DNA of 64,000 bases from Gracilariopsis chorda (taxonomy: Eukaryota > Rhodophyta > Florideophyceae > Gracilariales > Gracilariaceae): contig NBIV01000014.1 in NCBI GenBank assembly GCA_003194525.1, positions 434,001 through 498,000 on the forward strand, in the 5' to 3' direction. Under the pieces are notes generated by a model. The model was given only the letters and a program-made list of their open reading frames with translations, was not told the origin of the DNA and searched no databases. This document shows, piece by piece, positions 42,344 to 52,519 of the stretch. Position 1 is the stretch's first letter; the number at the start of each line of letters is the position of its first letter. The position numbers and the translations under genes are program-made.

Positions 42344-43363
42344 CCCACGAGGACCGCCGGCCTTCAACACACTCATCGCGGAAGAACGCCGATGCCAGTG
42401 CGCCTGCGGTCATACCAACGGTACCGACGGAACCTGATAGTCGTTCTTACCTGTTATACAACATGATGTAGATATAAAACAATTTTGAAACTGCAAGTAT
42501 CAACCCGCCGCCCTTTTCCTTGTAATTTATTAATATCATTATTCTTTACCCTTCGAGCAGAGTAGAGAAGCTTGAAGAATGTGTCATGCAAACGGCACGC
42601 GTTTCTTCATGGATTGCGTCCTTGTACAATCAAGGACTGGGGCAACCCAAGGAGGGCAGTTGCAGTGGAGGGGCTAAACAGTTGGTAACTACATTAGTTT
42701 GGAGCCAATGTCTCTTCGTTGGCGAGCAAGCTCTTTTCAATGCAAGAAACTTCAATACCCTATGTGTGAAGTTTCCTCCGAGCGGACAAGCGTCTGCACA
42801 GCTCGCTGCAGTACGTATCTGCATCCAGCGCCGCCGTAAGTCGTGCAAATCAGCTTGCATGCTTAGACTAACAAGCCTTGTACATCACGAGACAGGAGTC
42901 CTGTCTCGTAGTGAACAGATATGAAATGAGCAGACACGAGGAACTGTGAGCCAGTCAATGCTTTGACCTAAGCCGAGCGTATCGAGAAGCTGTATTCTAA
43001 CCGCGCTGTTCTGGAAGGCTGCAAAAACGCGGCGACAGAATACAATCGCAACTGCGACGGCGCTGCTCGACGCTCCCGCTCTACTCTCTCATGGCCGTTT
43101 CTTTCCCTCCCAAACCTCACCTATGGCACCCTTTTCACATGTCCATTTATTTGCGGCAACAACATTACGTAGTTTACAAACGTCTACACTTTTCTTGAGA
43201 TTTATTGCTGAACCTGCTTTGATTAAAATGTAAGTTCTTCAAGTGCTTTCACTACAGAAAACTATCAATAAAACAAACTCGAAGAAGAACAATCACAGTC
43301 TTTATCTCCGCCCAGAATGACAGTCCACTGAGCAAACAGAATGTGAACCATCCTCAACACACT
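42344..43363. other. Intergenic stretch
   Basis: 1 kb without a convincing gene. It contains the short perfect palindrome at 42887-42909 and is AT-rich near 42470-42560 and 43140-43260. Confidence 0.35.
42887..42909. repeat. Perfect 23-bp palindrome
   Basis: ACGAGACAGGA, one central G, then TCCTGTCTCGT. Could be a protein-binding site or a transcript hairpin. Confidence 0.8.
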
Positions 43364-44170
43364 CTACTTGAGAAAATAGGAAAATGAGTCAAATACTGTA
43401 TCGAGTGCATCGCAAACCCTGCTGCCGAGCTTCCTGCAAAAGCGCCGAAAACCTCCCTGTGGGTTTTCGCCATGTCTGTTTAATGCTTCTTTCAACTTCT
43501 TTTCCAGCTCTTCCACCATCTCTTGCAGCCTTTGAACAGTCAGCTCAAAACCATTGGCGTTGATTGCAAACGATTTGTTCCTGGACATGTCAAAGGCTGG
43601 CGCTGTTCTTAAAAATTCCTTGTACACATTTGAGTCAGTTGTAACAAGAACGTTATGCTTTCCTGCAGCATAGTCTCTGTATGGCATGTACGCAATTCTT
43701 CCCGCAGGGGCAGCAGAGTTTAAGGGAACTTCTAGCATGGCCCTGTTCTTCTTATTCTCGAGAAGCTCCAGCACCTCTGGTTCACACTTGTTGATGATGA
43801 TGGAAAACTGCTTGGCAGGGTCAACACCAACGCTTTGAATTGCCTCTACGATAATTCTCATAGTGGCAAGATCAGTGCTTCGCAAACGACCGGCCTCGAG
43901 TGTCGAGACAAAGATAAGCTTTATCTTTCCGCCTCTTCGAAAAGCATACGAGATTTCCTTGGCAGCCCTATCACGTATACGCGCATCATCAAGCCCAGGG
44001 GTGTCAGAATATAAAACGTTTCCGATTCGCTTCGAGTCCAGAGCGGTAGTCAGTCCGCTCCCAAGAGAGATCCCGGACTCGAACTTCACTCTTCCAATGA
44101 TGCTGTTGAGAATCGAAGACTTCCCAGAGCCGGGGTTTCCAGCAACGATCACATGTTCTTGCCTGGACAT
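43364..44170 (-). CDS. AIG1/GIMAP-like GTPase A
   Basis: Predicted 268 residues from ATG 44170. G1 is GNPGSGKSS (11-19), followed by FESGISLGSGLT (G2 region), DTPGLDD (G3), the AIG1 conserved box as TLEAGRLRSTDLATM and NKCE (G4, IIINKCEPE). These features define the AIG1/GIMAP branch of septin-related GTPases, which in plants and animals act in defence and in lymphocyte survival by assembling on membranes. After the G domain come a module shared with the two neighbours (AGKHNVL...TAPAFDM), a coiled coil (VQRLQEMVEELEKKLKEA) and an amphipathic, Phe-rich tail (DTVFDSFSYFLK). There is almost no N-terminal extension, so an upstream exon may have been missed. Head-to-head with GTPase B. Confidence 0.85.
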   Translation of the reverse strand: MSRQEHVIVAGNPGSGKSSILNSIIGRVKFESGISLGSGLTTALDSKRIGNVLYSDTPGLDDARIRDRAAKEISYAFRRGGKIKLIFVSTLEAGRLRSTDLATMRIIVEAIQSVGVDPAKQFSIIINKCEPEVLELLENKKNRAMLEVPLNSAAPAGRIAYMPYRDYAAGKHNVLVTTDSNVYKEFLRTAPAFDMSRNKSFAINANGFELTVQRLQEMVEELEKKLKEALNRHGENPQGGFRRFCRKLGSRVCDALDTVFDSFSYFLK

Positions 44171-45356
44171 AGAGACTATCAAGCCACGGCTAAGCGTCTG
44201 GATTGGATCTTTGTAACCTGTTGGGGATGGCTCTAAGTCGCAATTCTTGATGATACTGGTATAGTAAGCTTGTGCCCAATGAACAGCAGATGAGCAAAGG
44301 GGAGAGTGGAACAGGAATCAGGGGAAGCTACACTTTATTAGCGACAGAACGTAACGGAGAAGTCACGGAGTGGCACCAATGCTTGTTGTAAATCTTCGTT
44401 TTGTACCGCTTGCAAAGGCGTGTCTCCTTTTATCTTTTTGGGAGTATCCTCAGCGAGCGACCAAAGAATAAGGTGTGCGTTTGCAATACTAACTCTGTAG
44501 GCCATTGTTTGTTGCAGCAACACAAGTGACCAGTGCATTTTGATATTAGGAAGGGTCCTACAACATATAACTGTCGAATATGCCCTTCTGCTTTGGGAGC
44601 ATCCCGTGCGACAGGTGCTCATCCCTCTTAGGGCAGCAAGGCTACACAAATAATCTGCGTAAAGGCCTTATCCACCATGTGTTACACGGATACAGTGTAT
44701 CTTTATACTGTACGGAACCTTTGTTTGACAACTTCTAGAACGTAATAGTAAGGTTTCTCGTATAGATACAGCTGCAACCGCACAAAGGGTTTCGTAACAT
44801 CCGACGTGTTTGAAACTCTTACGCAAATCTCCGACATGTGACCAACACTCCAGCACATAAAAATTTACGCCAACTCCGACTACGAGCGGAACACGGTTGC
44901 GCATGTCTCCCATCGTTGACTAAAACGATAAAACATAATCACGAATACAGATCACGCCTGTCTCTCAATTTCAATCCGGCAGAAATGATATCCGCCAGCA
45001 TCAAGAAGCTTCTAGGAATTCAGGGGATTCCACTCGACATTATTTCACGGGATTATTGTTGTAGACGGAGACAGTGCACAGCAATTCACTGCAGTGTGCG
45101 AAAATCGGCGACTATATATCATACGAACCTTGGATGGTTTTGCATCGTTCCAATAAGTGTCGTGAATAAGAGGAACAGCTCCAGACTTCGTTCGGTATCT
45201 TGACGGATTTCCAACTTTCTCCGAGGGACTGTGGCCTAGGAACTAGACCAACGCCTACAACGCGCTTCAAAACGAGACATCCAAACTGCTTCGTACGTGC
45301 AAGTTAACCGTTAAGCTTTGATTCTTGCCTACCAAGTACAACCGTAACTGAGCAGA
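44171..45356. other. Divergent intergenic region of the GTPase pair
   Basis: 1.19 kb between GTPases A and B. A minus-strand frame at 44338-44649 ends with a segment (AHLILWSLAEDTPKKIKGDT, then PLQAVQNEDLQQAL) faintly like one ankyrin repeat. It may be a remnant or an unrecognised exon of GTPase A. Confidence 0.3.
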
Positions 45357-46565
45357 ATGCATAGATCTCAAGCTTCTCTTCAACATGCTCAAAGCTGTGA
45401 ATACGTTGCCCATCCATGTGGTAGGAAAACATGTGGGATTTGTGATCAACAGCGGCCACAGAGATCGTATTCAACACCAGCACGGGCGTCATCTCCCAGT
45501 ATGAAATCACTAAAACACCAAGCCGCTACCCCCGGGAGAAGAACCGATCTTTCTGTTTGCCAAAATTGTGATAGATCGCAAGGTGAGGAGACGAAAGAGA
45601 AAAGCACTTCATCTGACAGTCAGACGCTCTCTGTCGTGTCCGACACGGAGCATTCGCAAGTTCTGCCCAACTCAGAAACTAAAGCACCCACAAGAGTGAT
45701 TGTGATTGGCAATCCAGGGGTCGGAAAGTCAACGATCCAAAACACCCTACTCCAGAAGACTGTATTCGAATCAGGAATTTCATTGGGTGGAGGTCTTACA
45801 AAGAGTACGGCAACGTGCACCAAAGGTGACTTGACGTTTGTTGATACTCCAGGTTTGGATGACTTGTACAATAGGAGAACAGCAGCCAAGGAGATTTCAG
45901 CTGCTTTGCGTGGACCTTCTACGGTGAAAATGGTCTTTGTAACTGCTTTGGAAGCCGGTCGTGTGCGCTCAGCTGACGTTTGTACATTACAGACAATTGT
46001 GACGGCGTTGAGAGAGGTTGTGGGGGATATGACAAGAAAGTATACGTTGATAATTAACAAGTGTGAAGACTCACTCGCGCAGACGCTAACAAAAAAAGAT
46101 TCTCTAGAGCTTCGGGCAAGCGTGTTGGGTCCGTATTTTGCGGTTGAAGAGGCGAAACAAGTTGAAATCATTCGAGCTGAGACGAGTATCCGAGGAAAGT
46201 CCGGTACTTTGCTTAACAGGCAAGCAGCGGAGAGGCTTCGAGGCCTCATTGAGCGTGCCCCAACTATCGACCTACCTGCTGAACCTGTTGTGAGGTTGAA
46301 ATTGAAAACTTACGAAAAGAATGCTCAACAAATAGACGAAGAAATGCGTCGGTTCTACAAGGGGTCTGCACAGAATGAAAAGATCAGTAATAAGAGGGCG
46401 GCCAGGAACGAGCAGAAAACGCAATTCTACCCGCAACCTTGTGTCGGTGATGAAGCGAATATGGAAAGGTTCAAAGCACGAATGAGCCACTATTCGAACA
46501 GAAGGGGGGCACAAAAACGCAAATGGTGGGCAGAAGTCTTTGGCGGAATGTTCAACACCCCTTAG
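45357..46565 (+). CDS. AIG1/GIMAP-like GTPase B with cysteine-pair N-terminus
   Basis: Predicted 402 residues, ATG 45357. The first 110 residues are Ser/Thr-rich and carry two CxxC pairs (CGIC at 26-29, CQNC at 68-71) that could hold one zinc ion. The G domain follows: GNPGVGKST (118-126), FESGISLGGGLT, DTPGLDD, the conserved box ALEAGRVRSADVCTL and IINKCED. Then comes the shared module (IRGKSGTLLN...RAPTIDLP), a short charged helix and a strongly basic tail (YSNRRGAQKRKWWAEVFGG). G-domain sequence is closest to GTPase C by eye. Family role as for GTPase A; the local role is unknown. Convergent with GTPase C at 590 bp. Confidence 0.87.
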   Translation: MHRSQASLQHAQSCEYVAHPCGRKTCGICDQQRPQRSYSTPARASSPSMKSLKHQAATPGRRTDLSVCQNCDRSQGEETKEKSTSSDSQTLSVVSDTEHSQVLPNSETKAPTRVIVIGNPGVGKSTIQNTLLQKTVFESGISLGGGLTKSTATCTKGDLTFVDTPGLDDLYNRRTAAKEISAALRGPSTVKMVFVTALEAGRVRSADVCTLQTIVTALREVVGDMTRKYTLIINKCEDSLAQTLTKKDSLELRASVLGPYFAVEEAKQVEIIRAETSIRGKSGTLLNRQAAERLRGLIERAPTIDLPAEPVVRLKLKTYEKNAQQIDEEMRRFYKGSAQNEKISNKRAARNEQKTQFYPQPCVGDEANMERFKARMSHYSNRRGAQKRKWWAEVFGGMFNTP

Positions 46566-47155
46566 AAACATGTCGACTCAGCCTGTCGCTATTCGCATTC
46601 ACTTAAAACGCAAATCGACGCTTTGTGAAGGCCCTAGTGTTTAGCTGAATACAAAAATTGCACGCAGCTGTCGGACAAAGACATGATGCTGTTTCAAGTT
46701 TGTGGGAGCTCACTACAAGTATCGCTGCCTGTTTTCTCCGGTGCCTTGGATGACGCTCTTCATGGCAATTAAGTTTATACCTCAGTTGTCATAAATAAAC
46801 TATCATAATAAAGGGGTAGACGTGCAACTCGACATCGAGAGACCACCGTTTAGTTTTAGTTTGCTTGTCGCCGCGACTTCTAGACGTCCCGATTTAGCCC
46901 AAGCCTGTTATGGCAGCTTTGGACTCTGAATCGCTGAGGATGAAGATGAGCAAAGCGAACGTGACATAAGGTTTGCAATCGTTGGAAACTATTATACATG
47001 TACGTTGCAGCATATGCTAGAACGTTCTGCAACAGGGAAGTTGCACAAAACTGCTCTGCTTAGCCACAAGCCCAAGCTGTAGTGACCTTTAGGAGCACGA
47101 ATAGTTAGACAAGAAGAAAGTATACCTCAGAATAACCTGCTAAATCATGTCAACG
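46566..47155. other. Convergent intergenic region
   Basis: 590 bp between the 3' ends of GTPases B and C. Nothing recognised. Confidence 0.4.
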
Positions 47156-48076
47156 CTACAGAAAAGCCAAGACCAAGCTACAAGCCATCTGCGCAAGTCC
47201 TACCCAGGGTTCAAGTCCGGCCAGCAATTCTATCAACTTCCCCATACCTCTTCTAAACCTTCCCAACCCCCGCTCGCCATCTACCTCGCTAACAAGACTA
47301 CGAGGAGCACAGTATTCTGGATCACTGATACCTCCCCTCGAATTATTAAGTTGAAGCGCGCGGTCATACGTGTTGTAGAACACCTTGATGTCTTCTTCAA
47401 TTTCGTTCTTGCAATGGCCGAAGTTGGTGAAGTCCAGATGCAGAATTGGGTTGTAAGGTAGCTTGATGGTTGGAGTAGCCACAATCACGTCACGGAGTCT
47501 CTCAATGTTTGTATCCCGGAGCAAAACATTTGCCTTCCCACTTGCGGTTGGTTCACGTCGAATCAGTGCAAATCGTGAAATCCCGCCGAGCGCCTTAAAC
47601 GGGGCTAATACGCGCGTGCGAGTTTTCACCTTAGTGAATTCATCCAAAAGACTGTTGTAGACGGAATCCTCGCACTTATTGATGATAAGCAAGTATCTGT
47701 CATCAATATTTCCAACCACATGCCTCAGTTCATCCAAAACAGTGGCAAGAGTGGCAAGGTCACCACTCCTTACTCGCCCAGATTCTAGAGTGGTTACAAA
47801 CACCAGTTTAACACGGCACGGGCCTCGTAGAGCAGCTGAAACTTCTCGAGTGGCGTTCTTGCAATTGTATACATCATCTATGCCGGGAGTGTCCACGTAC
47901 ACGAAACGACCCAGCGGAGATGAGCGTGCAGCGTTTGTAAGGCCTCCGGCGATCGAAACACCGGATTCGGATGCTCTTCTACCGAGAAGAGTATTGTATA
48001 TTGTTGACTTTCCCACGCCCGGATTACCGAGCAGTACGATCTTGGTCGGAAGGTTGTCAGAGGAAGTTAAAAGCAT
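47156..48076 (-). CDS. AIG1/GIMAP-like GTPase C with hydrophobic C-terminus
   Basis: Predicted 306 residues, ATG 48076 (MLLTSSDNLPTKIVLLGNP). G motifs: GNPGVGKST (17-25), SESGVSIAGGLT, DTPGIDD, TLESGRVRSGDLATL and IINKCED. The shared C-terminal module reads SGKANVLL...ATPTIKLP. It ends in a hydrophobic stretch (WVGLAQMACSLVLAFL) that fits a tail anchor, as in several GIMAPs and Toc34-type proteins. So the three neighbouring paralogues have three different tails: amphipathic (A), basic (B) and membrane-inserting (C). Single exon. Confidence 0.87.
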   Translation of the reverse strand: MLLTSSDNLPTKIVLLGNPGVGKSTIYNTLLGRRASESGVSIAGGLTNAARSSPLGRFVYVDTPGIDDVYNCKNATREVSAALRGPCRVKLVFVTTLESGRVRSGDLATLATVLDELRHVVGNIDDRYLLIINKCEDSVYNSLLDEFTKVKTRTRVLAPFKALGGISRFALIRREPTASGKANVLLRDTNIERLRDVIVATPTIKLPYNPILHLDFTNFGHCKNEIEEDIKVFYNTYDRALQLNNSRGGISDPEYCAPRSLVSEVDGERGLGRFRRGMGKLIELLAGLEPWVGLAQMACSLVLAFL

Positions 48077-49488
48077 GTTTCGTTGAATAAGATGGACGAA
48101 AAGTCTCCAAAACTGGAGCTGAAGACTGATTCCGGGTTAAAGGTGTTCGAGCTTACTCCCCGACAGGAAGGTGGCTGAGAGAACAATGAAATGAGGGCTG
48201 TGTTCCCCAAGCCGTGTTCCGAAAGTATGTTTGGCTCGCACCTGATTGTGGCTGAGTATCTCTTCATCAGATTTGACAACCCTCGCAAGGAAGAATGACG
48301 ATAAAACATAGCAGCGCTCGGCCATGGCTTCTTTAAGGCTAACCTTACCAAGGAATCTGTGGGAACTCGCTATACAGTTGTATCCGCTCCTCCGGTGTCC
48401 TGGCCGGGGCACTTCCTTTAGCTCAGTCGTCACAGTATTGGATAGCACACCTCGCACTGTTGGCGATGAACGTGCAGGGAAACGTCCGGTAAACGGGCTG
48501 TCCTTTTTTTCTACTCTGGCGATTAAGTTAAATCAACTATTGGACAGCGGATATGGCAGTGCACAACGATGCACGAAAGATTTAAGGGTTTCTATCATAT
48601 AGTTAGATAACTGTTCGGCATAAAACTCGTCGGTTTAACTGTAATTCGTCGTTTCATATCAAAAACCGTAATCGACGTTTTGCAGAAAACGAACGTTTGG
48701 AGCGCCAGTCTCTGAACGCTCAGAAGCCCACCCCTCCAAGAATCCGTTATCATTCCCCTCTAAACTTCGTTAACAAGACCCTTCATGAGCTTCGTGCAAT
48801 CTCACAAGCTTTCAGCGTAATCAAATGAGGGGAACAAATTTTACCAAGCACACGAACAACAAGTGTCCCGCAAAACGCCCGATTAACGACACCAAAGCTC
48901 CAAAACAGTCAACGCAAGCGCTATTTCACATAAATTGGGTGTTTGGTACTCGGGGTACACGTTCAAGCACGGTTGTGGTCGTTTGAAGGATATGACCTTC
49001 ACTTGGCGGCGGTGATGTAGATTTGTGATTAATTTTGGAGCTGTTGGCACGCCGCCAACACGCGCGACGAATTTCATTGATATTGGAAAATGGCCTCGTC
49101 TGACGATGTCCATTGTTTCTGTTCTCCCTTTTGAAGTACTATGCCGTCCGCTACGAAACTTTCATAGCTTGTAGTCTGCTCAACGAGCGATTTTTACAAA
49201 GCTTTCAAAACGGTAATTAGACACCTATAAGCTGAGTTATGGATTCTGAGATTGTTTGCAGTTCGAAGACGGATTAAGAAAAAAACTTGGCAACTGGAAA
49301 ATTTCCAGTTGCCAAGTTGTTTTCTTAATCAGTGGAAATATAATAAACAAAACTATATTCATTCATAAAAATTATTTTTCGAAAGAAACATTTTAACTGT
49401 CTAGACTAGCTTGGCGTGATCCCCAACTTTTCCAAAGCGACGACGACAGGGTGAAACGCGTCGCTCTTCAATCACCTTCACTGGGCTC
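48077..49488. other. Intergenic stretch with long palindrome
   Basis: 1.4 kb between GTPase C and PAK1IP1, both transcribed outward from it. Small minus-strand frames show no family. An AT-rich segment (49330-49395) and the palindrome at 49272-49330 precede the PAK1IP1 start by about 160 bp. Confidence 0.4.
49272..49330. repeat. Near-perfect 59-bp palindrome
   Basis: Two 29-bp arms around one central A at 49301. The arms differ at a single position (GATTAAGAAAA then A or C, then AACTTGGCAACTGGAAA). Such length and symmetry are far beyond chance. Confidence 0.95.
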
Positions 49489-50604
49489 ATGGTACGCCAA
49501 TCCACGTCCCCATCTCCCACCAACGTTGTGTTGGGAGGCTACGATGGTTCGCTTGCAGGTCTCTCTCTAGCCGCTGATGACACGACCGCGCTAACCTTAA
49601 CACTTAACTTCGCCTATGCTCCGCACGCCAACGCCGTACGATGCGCGGCTCTGCGCTCTTCCCTGCTAGCCTCGGGCGGCGTAGATGAAACCATCAGGAT
49701 CTACGACCTCGCGAAAGCTGTCGAGGTGGGAACACTGCTCCATCACGACGGAACCATAAATGCGCTTCAATTCGTTCGCGACTCGCATCGAAACCTGCTC
49801 TTCTCATGTTCAGATGACGCTTCAATATGCGTGTGGCGCTGCTCTGACTGGACGTGCATGAAGCAACTTCGCGCCCATCATGCACCAGTCGTCGACATGG
49901 CTGTGCATCAATCCGCGCGGGTGGCGCTCAGTATCGCGAAGGACCGCGCGCTTTGCATGTGGAATTTGTCTAAAGGCAAGGTTGCCTTTTCTTGCAAGAC
50001 CAAGGGAACCAAAGCACCTTCATCAGTTCATTGGTCACCCAAGGGGGATGAATACTCCCTCACTAGTGGGACCCAAGTCACACTGTTCAGCGTTGAAGGC
50101 AGGTCCAACTCAGTTTTGAAACATCAATACTCAGTTCTGTGTGAGCAGTTTATTGATAACCACACGCTTGCTACCGGCGGTGAAGAGAAGACTGTCCGCA
50201 TATGGGACACACGGCAAGCCACCACCAGTGTGGCCGCGTTTGACCATGATAAGCGAGTACGAAGCCTGGCTTTTGTCGACGACTTGTTGCTTTCTGCAGA
50301 TTCTAACGGTGGTATCAAGATATGGGATGTCAGAATGCGAGGCCGTCCTCGAATCGACACATGTATAGCAGATGGACATCTTCGTCTCACCTGCATGACG
50401 GCCGCCCATAAGCGCGACCCTCCTGCAACTCCGAAAATCCCGGAAGACGAGAACGAGGTACAAGTGTCGGATGATGAATCTCCATTGTCGCCAGAAGCCG
50501 ACAAGAAAGCAACCACGCAGTCTCAAAAACCGAAACTCCCCGAGGGCACAGCGTCACAAAGGAAACGAAAGAAACGGAAACTCATGAAAGCAACACAGAA
50601 ATAA
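49489..50604 (+). CDS. PAK1IP1/Mak11-type WD40 protein (60S ribosome assembly)
   Basis: Predicted 371 residues. WD40 repeats are clear: LASGGVDETIRIYDLAKAVE, LLFSCSDDASICVWRC, ALSIAKDRALCMWNLSKG, LATGGEEKTVRIWDTRQ and LLSADSNGGIKIWDVRM. The stretch VGTLLHHDGTINALQF matches the hallmark GTLLHHDGTITCLQF of PAK1IP1, which singles out this subfamily among WD40 proteins. Yeast Mak11 and human PAK1IP1 act in the nucleolus in 60S subunit assembly. The acidic linker (EDENEVQVSDDE) and final Lys/Arg run (KRKKRKLMKATQK) are typical. ATG 49489, no intron. Convergent with Ltv1 (176 bp). Confidence 0.92.
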   Translation: MVRQSTSPSPTNVVLGGYDGSLAGLSLAADDTTALTLTLNFAYAPHANAVRCAALRSSLLASGGVDETIRIYDLAKAVEVGTLLHHDGTINALQFVRDSHRNLLFSCSDDASICVWRCSDWTCMKQLRAHHAPVVDMAVHQSARVALSIAKDRALCMWNLSKGKVAFSCKTKGTKAPSSVHWSPKGDEYSLTSGTQVTLFSVEGRSNSVLKHQYSVLCEQFIDNHTLATGGEEKTVRIWDTRQATTSVAAFDHDKRVRSLAFVDDLLLSADSNGGIKIWDVRMRGRPRIDTCIADGHLRLTCMTAAHKRDPPATPKIPEDENEVQVSDDESPLSPEADKKATTQSQKPKLPEGTASQRKRKKRKLMKATQK

Positions 50605-50779
50605 AGGCCACTCTCGTACACCGCACTCCTTCTTCACATGCGCTGCACACCTCCATGGTACCGTTGTGCCTACCTTGTCTGAACCCCCTACTAAACTACT
50701 AAGCTCTACGATCACACAATTCTGCTGGTAAACATCCGCTAATCGTTACAACCTGCACCATTGTATGTCATTAAACCAC

Positions 50780-52519
50780 TCAAAATTTGACTGCGACCTT
50801 AGCCTTGCCCAGAGTAGTTGCATGACGCCCTTGCTTAGTCCGTTCTTCTCCAAATGCTTTCTTCATCTCACTCTTCAGCGCTCGCCGTTCTCTCGAAGCC
50901 AACTTGGCTGCATTCTTACGGGCCTTTTTATCAGCCTTACTCTCCCCCTTCGAACGCGCTGGAACGTTTGCAATGGCGCGTCTCGTTCCGTAATCAGTAA
51001 CGTGCTCGGAAACGGTGTCATTTCTCTCTTGCACAAACTCGGCAGGTGCCTGAGTACGCGGATCTAACTGGATGATGGCGTTTCTTGGAGCTGTACGCCT
51101 TCGTCGTCCGGACGGAGCATCGATAACACTTGGGTGGTTTTCCAAATTAGTGTAGGTGGAGATGATAGTTTCACAGTCCCACTTCTCTCGTTCCTTATAC
51201 ATCTCCTCAAATTGAGAGTCAAGCTCAGAATCGTGACCGTCGCTCTCAATGCCAAGATCAGTGAGTTGATCGACACGAGCCTTCTCCTCCTCCTCAGCGA
51301 TTTGAATGGCCTCTTTGGTCTTCTGCACATCATCAAAAGCATCAAGTGTCTGTTCCGCTGTAGCACGAACATAGGAGCCTAGCAAAGTTTCCATCCCCCT
51401 TTCAAACTCGGCAGTGGCGTACTGTTGAAACTCCTGTTCACGCGCATTTCGAGATTGAGAGGCGCCAGGGAACCCAGTTGGAAGCGGTATTGTGGAATCA
51501 TGTTGTGGGCCTTGACTTTGATCATCACAGTTCAGAGATGCCAAGCCCTGTATCAGATCCTCATCATCCAGCAAGCCATCCGCTTGCTCCGAGGTCATGT
51601 ACGCGGGATCATTCTCGTATCTGTCTGCCTGCTCTCTAAGCTGTTCCCGGAATTCTTCATACTCTTCATCGGTAGAGTCAACTTGAAAGCCACTCATGAA
51701 CTTGTCAAACTGTTCGTCAAGAAGCCTAGGCTCTCGAAACTCTTTAACTACGTTACTCCACAAATCATCATCAACAGGTTGGCTTTGATTTGCCGGAAGC
51801 GTATTAGCAACTGCAATAAAATCATCGTCAAGTAAATCAGAAGTGTGCACAGACGCAGCATCATCTGCAAGCCCAACGGGAAGTTCGTCGAATAGATAGT
51901 GATCAATGTTTGCAGCGTCGGATGCAGTGGATTCAAGGTCTCCATCCGAATCCAGTTGTGCAAAGATTTCATCGAGGTCTGGGTTATTCTTCCTCTCGCG
52001 CTGGATCTGATGTATGGCTTCGATTCTTTCAATCTCGTCTACTGGATTCCTCCACGGCTTGTCAGATGGGTGCGGCGACTCTGATTGCGAGGGCTGCTGA
52101 GCGTCGGTCTGAGTATCTTTGAGCACTACGTGGTCAGAGTGTGGATGATTTTTGGACTTGGAAGCGTGCTTTGAAGAGGACTTAACAGCGTCTGGATCCG
52201 GTAAACCAGATACAGCGTCCATAAAGACGCCGCCGGCGCCTCCAATTGGACGAAAGTGCTGCGAATAATCATAACCGTCGTCAGGAAAACCGTATTCTCC
52301 GTATTCATAGTCGACGCGTTTATAGCCTTCTTCTTCATCTGAAATGTGGACAGAAGCGCTTGGGTTGGTTTGAACGTTTGCCGAGTGTTGTTGTTGAGAG
52401 TCGCCAGAAGTTACTGGAACGAAGACATGGTGAGAGCGATTTGTATCAGTCGGTGCATTGACCAGTTGAAATGTCGTTGCACGAGACCTGTCGATGAAAG
52501 TTCTCTTACGACGCGGCAT
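50780..52519 (-). CDS. Ltv1, 40S ribosome assembly factor
   Basis: Predicted 579 residues. The N-terminus PRRKRTFIDRSRATTFQLV is the Ltv1 signature (KKFIDRKKAVTFSLVHRS in others), followed by VFVPV. The family's YEYGEYGFPDDGYDYSQHFR motif lies near residues 70-90, where Ltv1 proteins have DDGYDYLQHLR. Acidic middle segments (EEYEEFREQLREQADRYEND) and a basic C-terminal helix (KADKKARKNAAKLASRERRA) complete it. Ltv1 binds the 40S beak on late pre-40S particles and is removed by casein kinase phosphorylation. ATG 52519; single exon. Confidence 0.95.
   Translation of the reverse strand: MPRRKRTFIDRSRATTFQLVNAPTDTNRSHHVFVPVTSGDSQQQHSANVQTNPSASVHISDEEEGYKRVDYEYGEYGFPDDGYDYSQHFRPIGGAGGVFMDAVSGLPDPDAVKSSSKHASKSKNHPHSDHVVLKDTQTDAQQPSQSESPHPSDKPWRNPVDEIERIEAIHQIQRERKNNPDLDEIFAQLDSDGDLESTASDAANIDHYLFDELPVGLADDAASVHTSDLLDDDFIAVANTLPANQSQPVDDDLWSNVVKEFREPRLLDEQFDKFMSGFQVDSTDEEYEEFREQLREQADRYENDPAYMTSEQADGLLDDEDLIQGLASLNCDDQSQGPQHDSTIPLPTGFPGASQSRNAREQEFQQYATAEFERGMETLLGSYVRATAEQTLDAFDDVQKTKEAIQIAEEEEKARVDQLTDLGIESDGHDSELDSQFEEMYKEREKWDCETIISTYTNLENHPSVIDAPSGRRRRTAPRNAIIQLDPRTQAPAEFVQERNDTVSEHVTDYGTRRAIANVPARSKGESKADKKARKNAAKLASRERRALKSEMKKAFGEERTKQGRHATTLGKAKVAVKF

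Noticed and set aside
47147-47461. 104-codon plus-strand frame over GTPase C
   Set aside because: It is the opposite strand of the GTPase C coding region.
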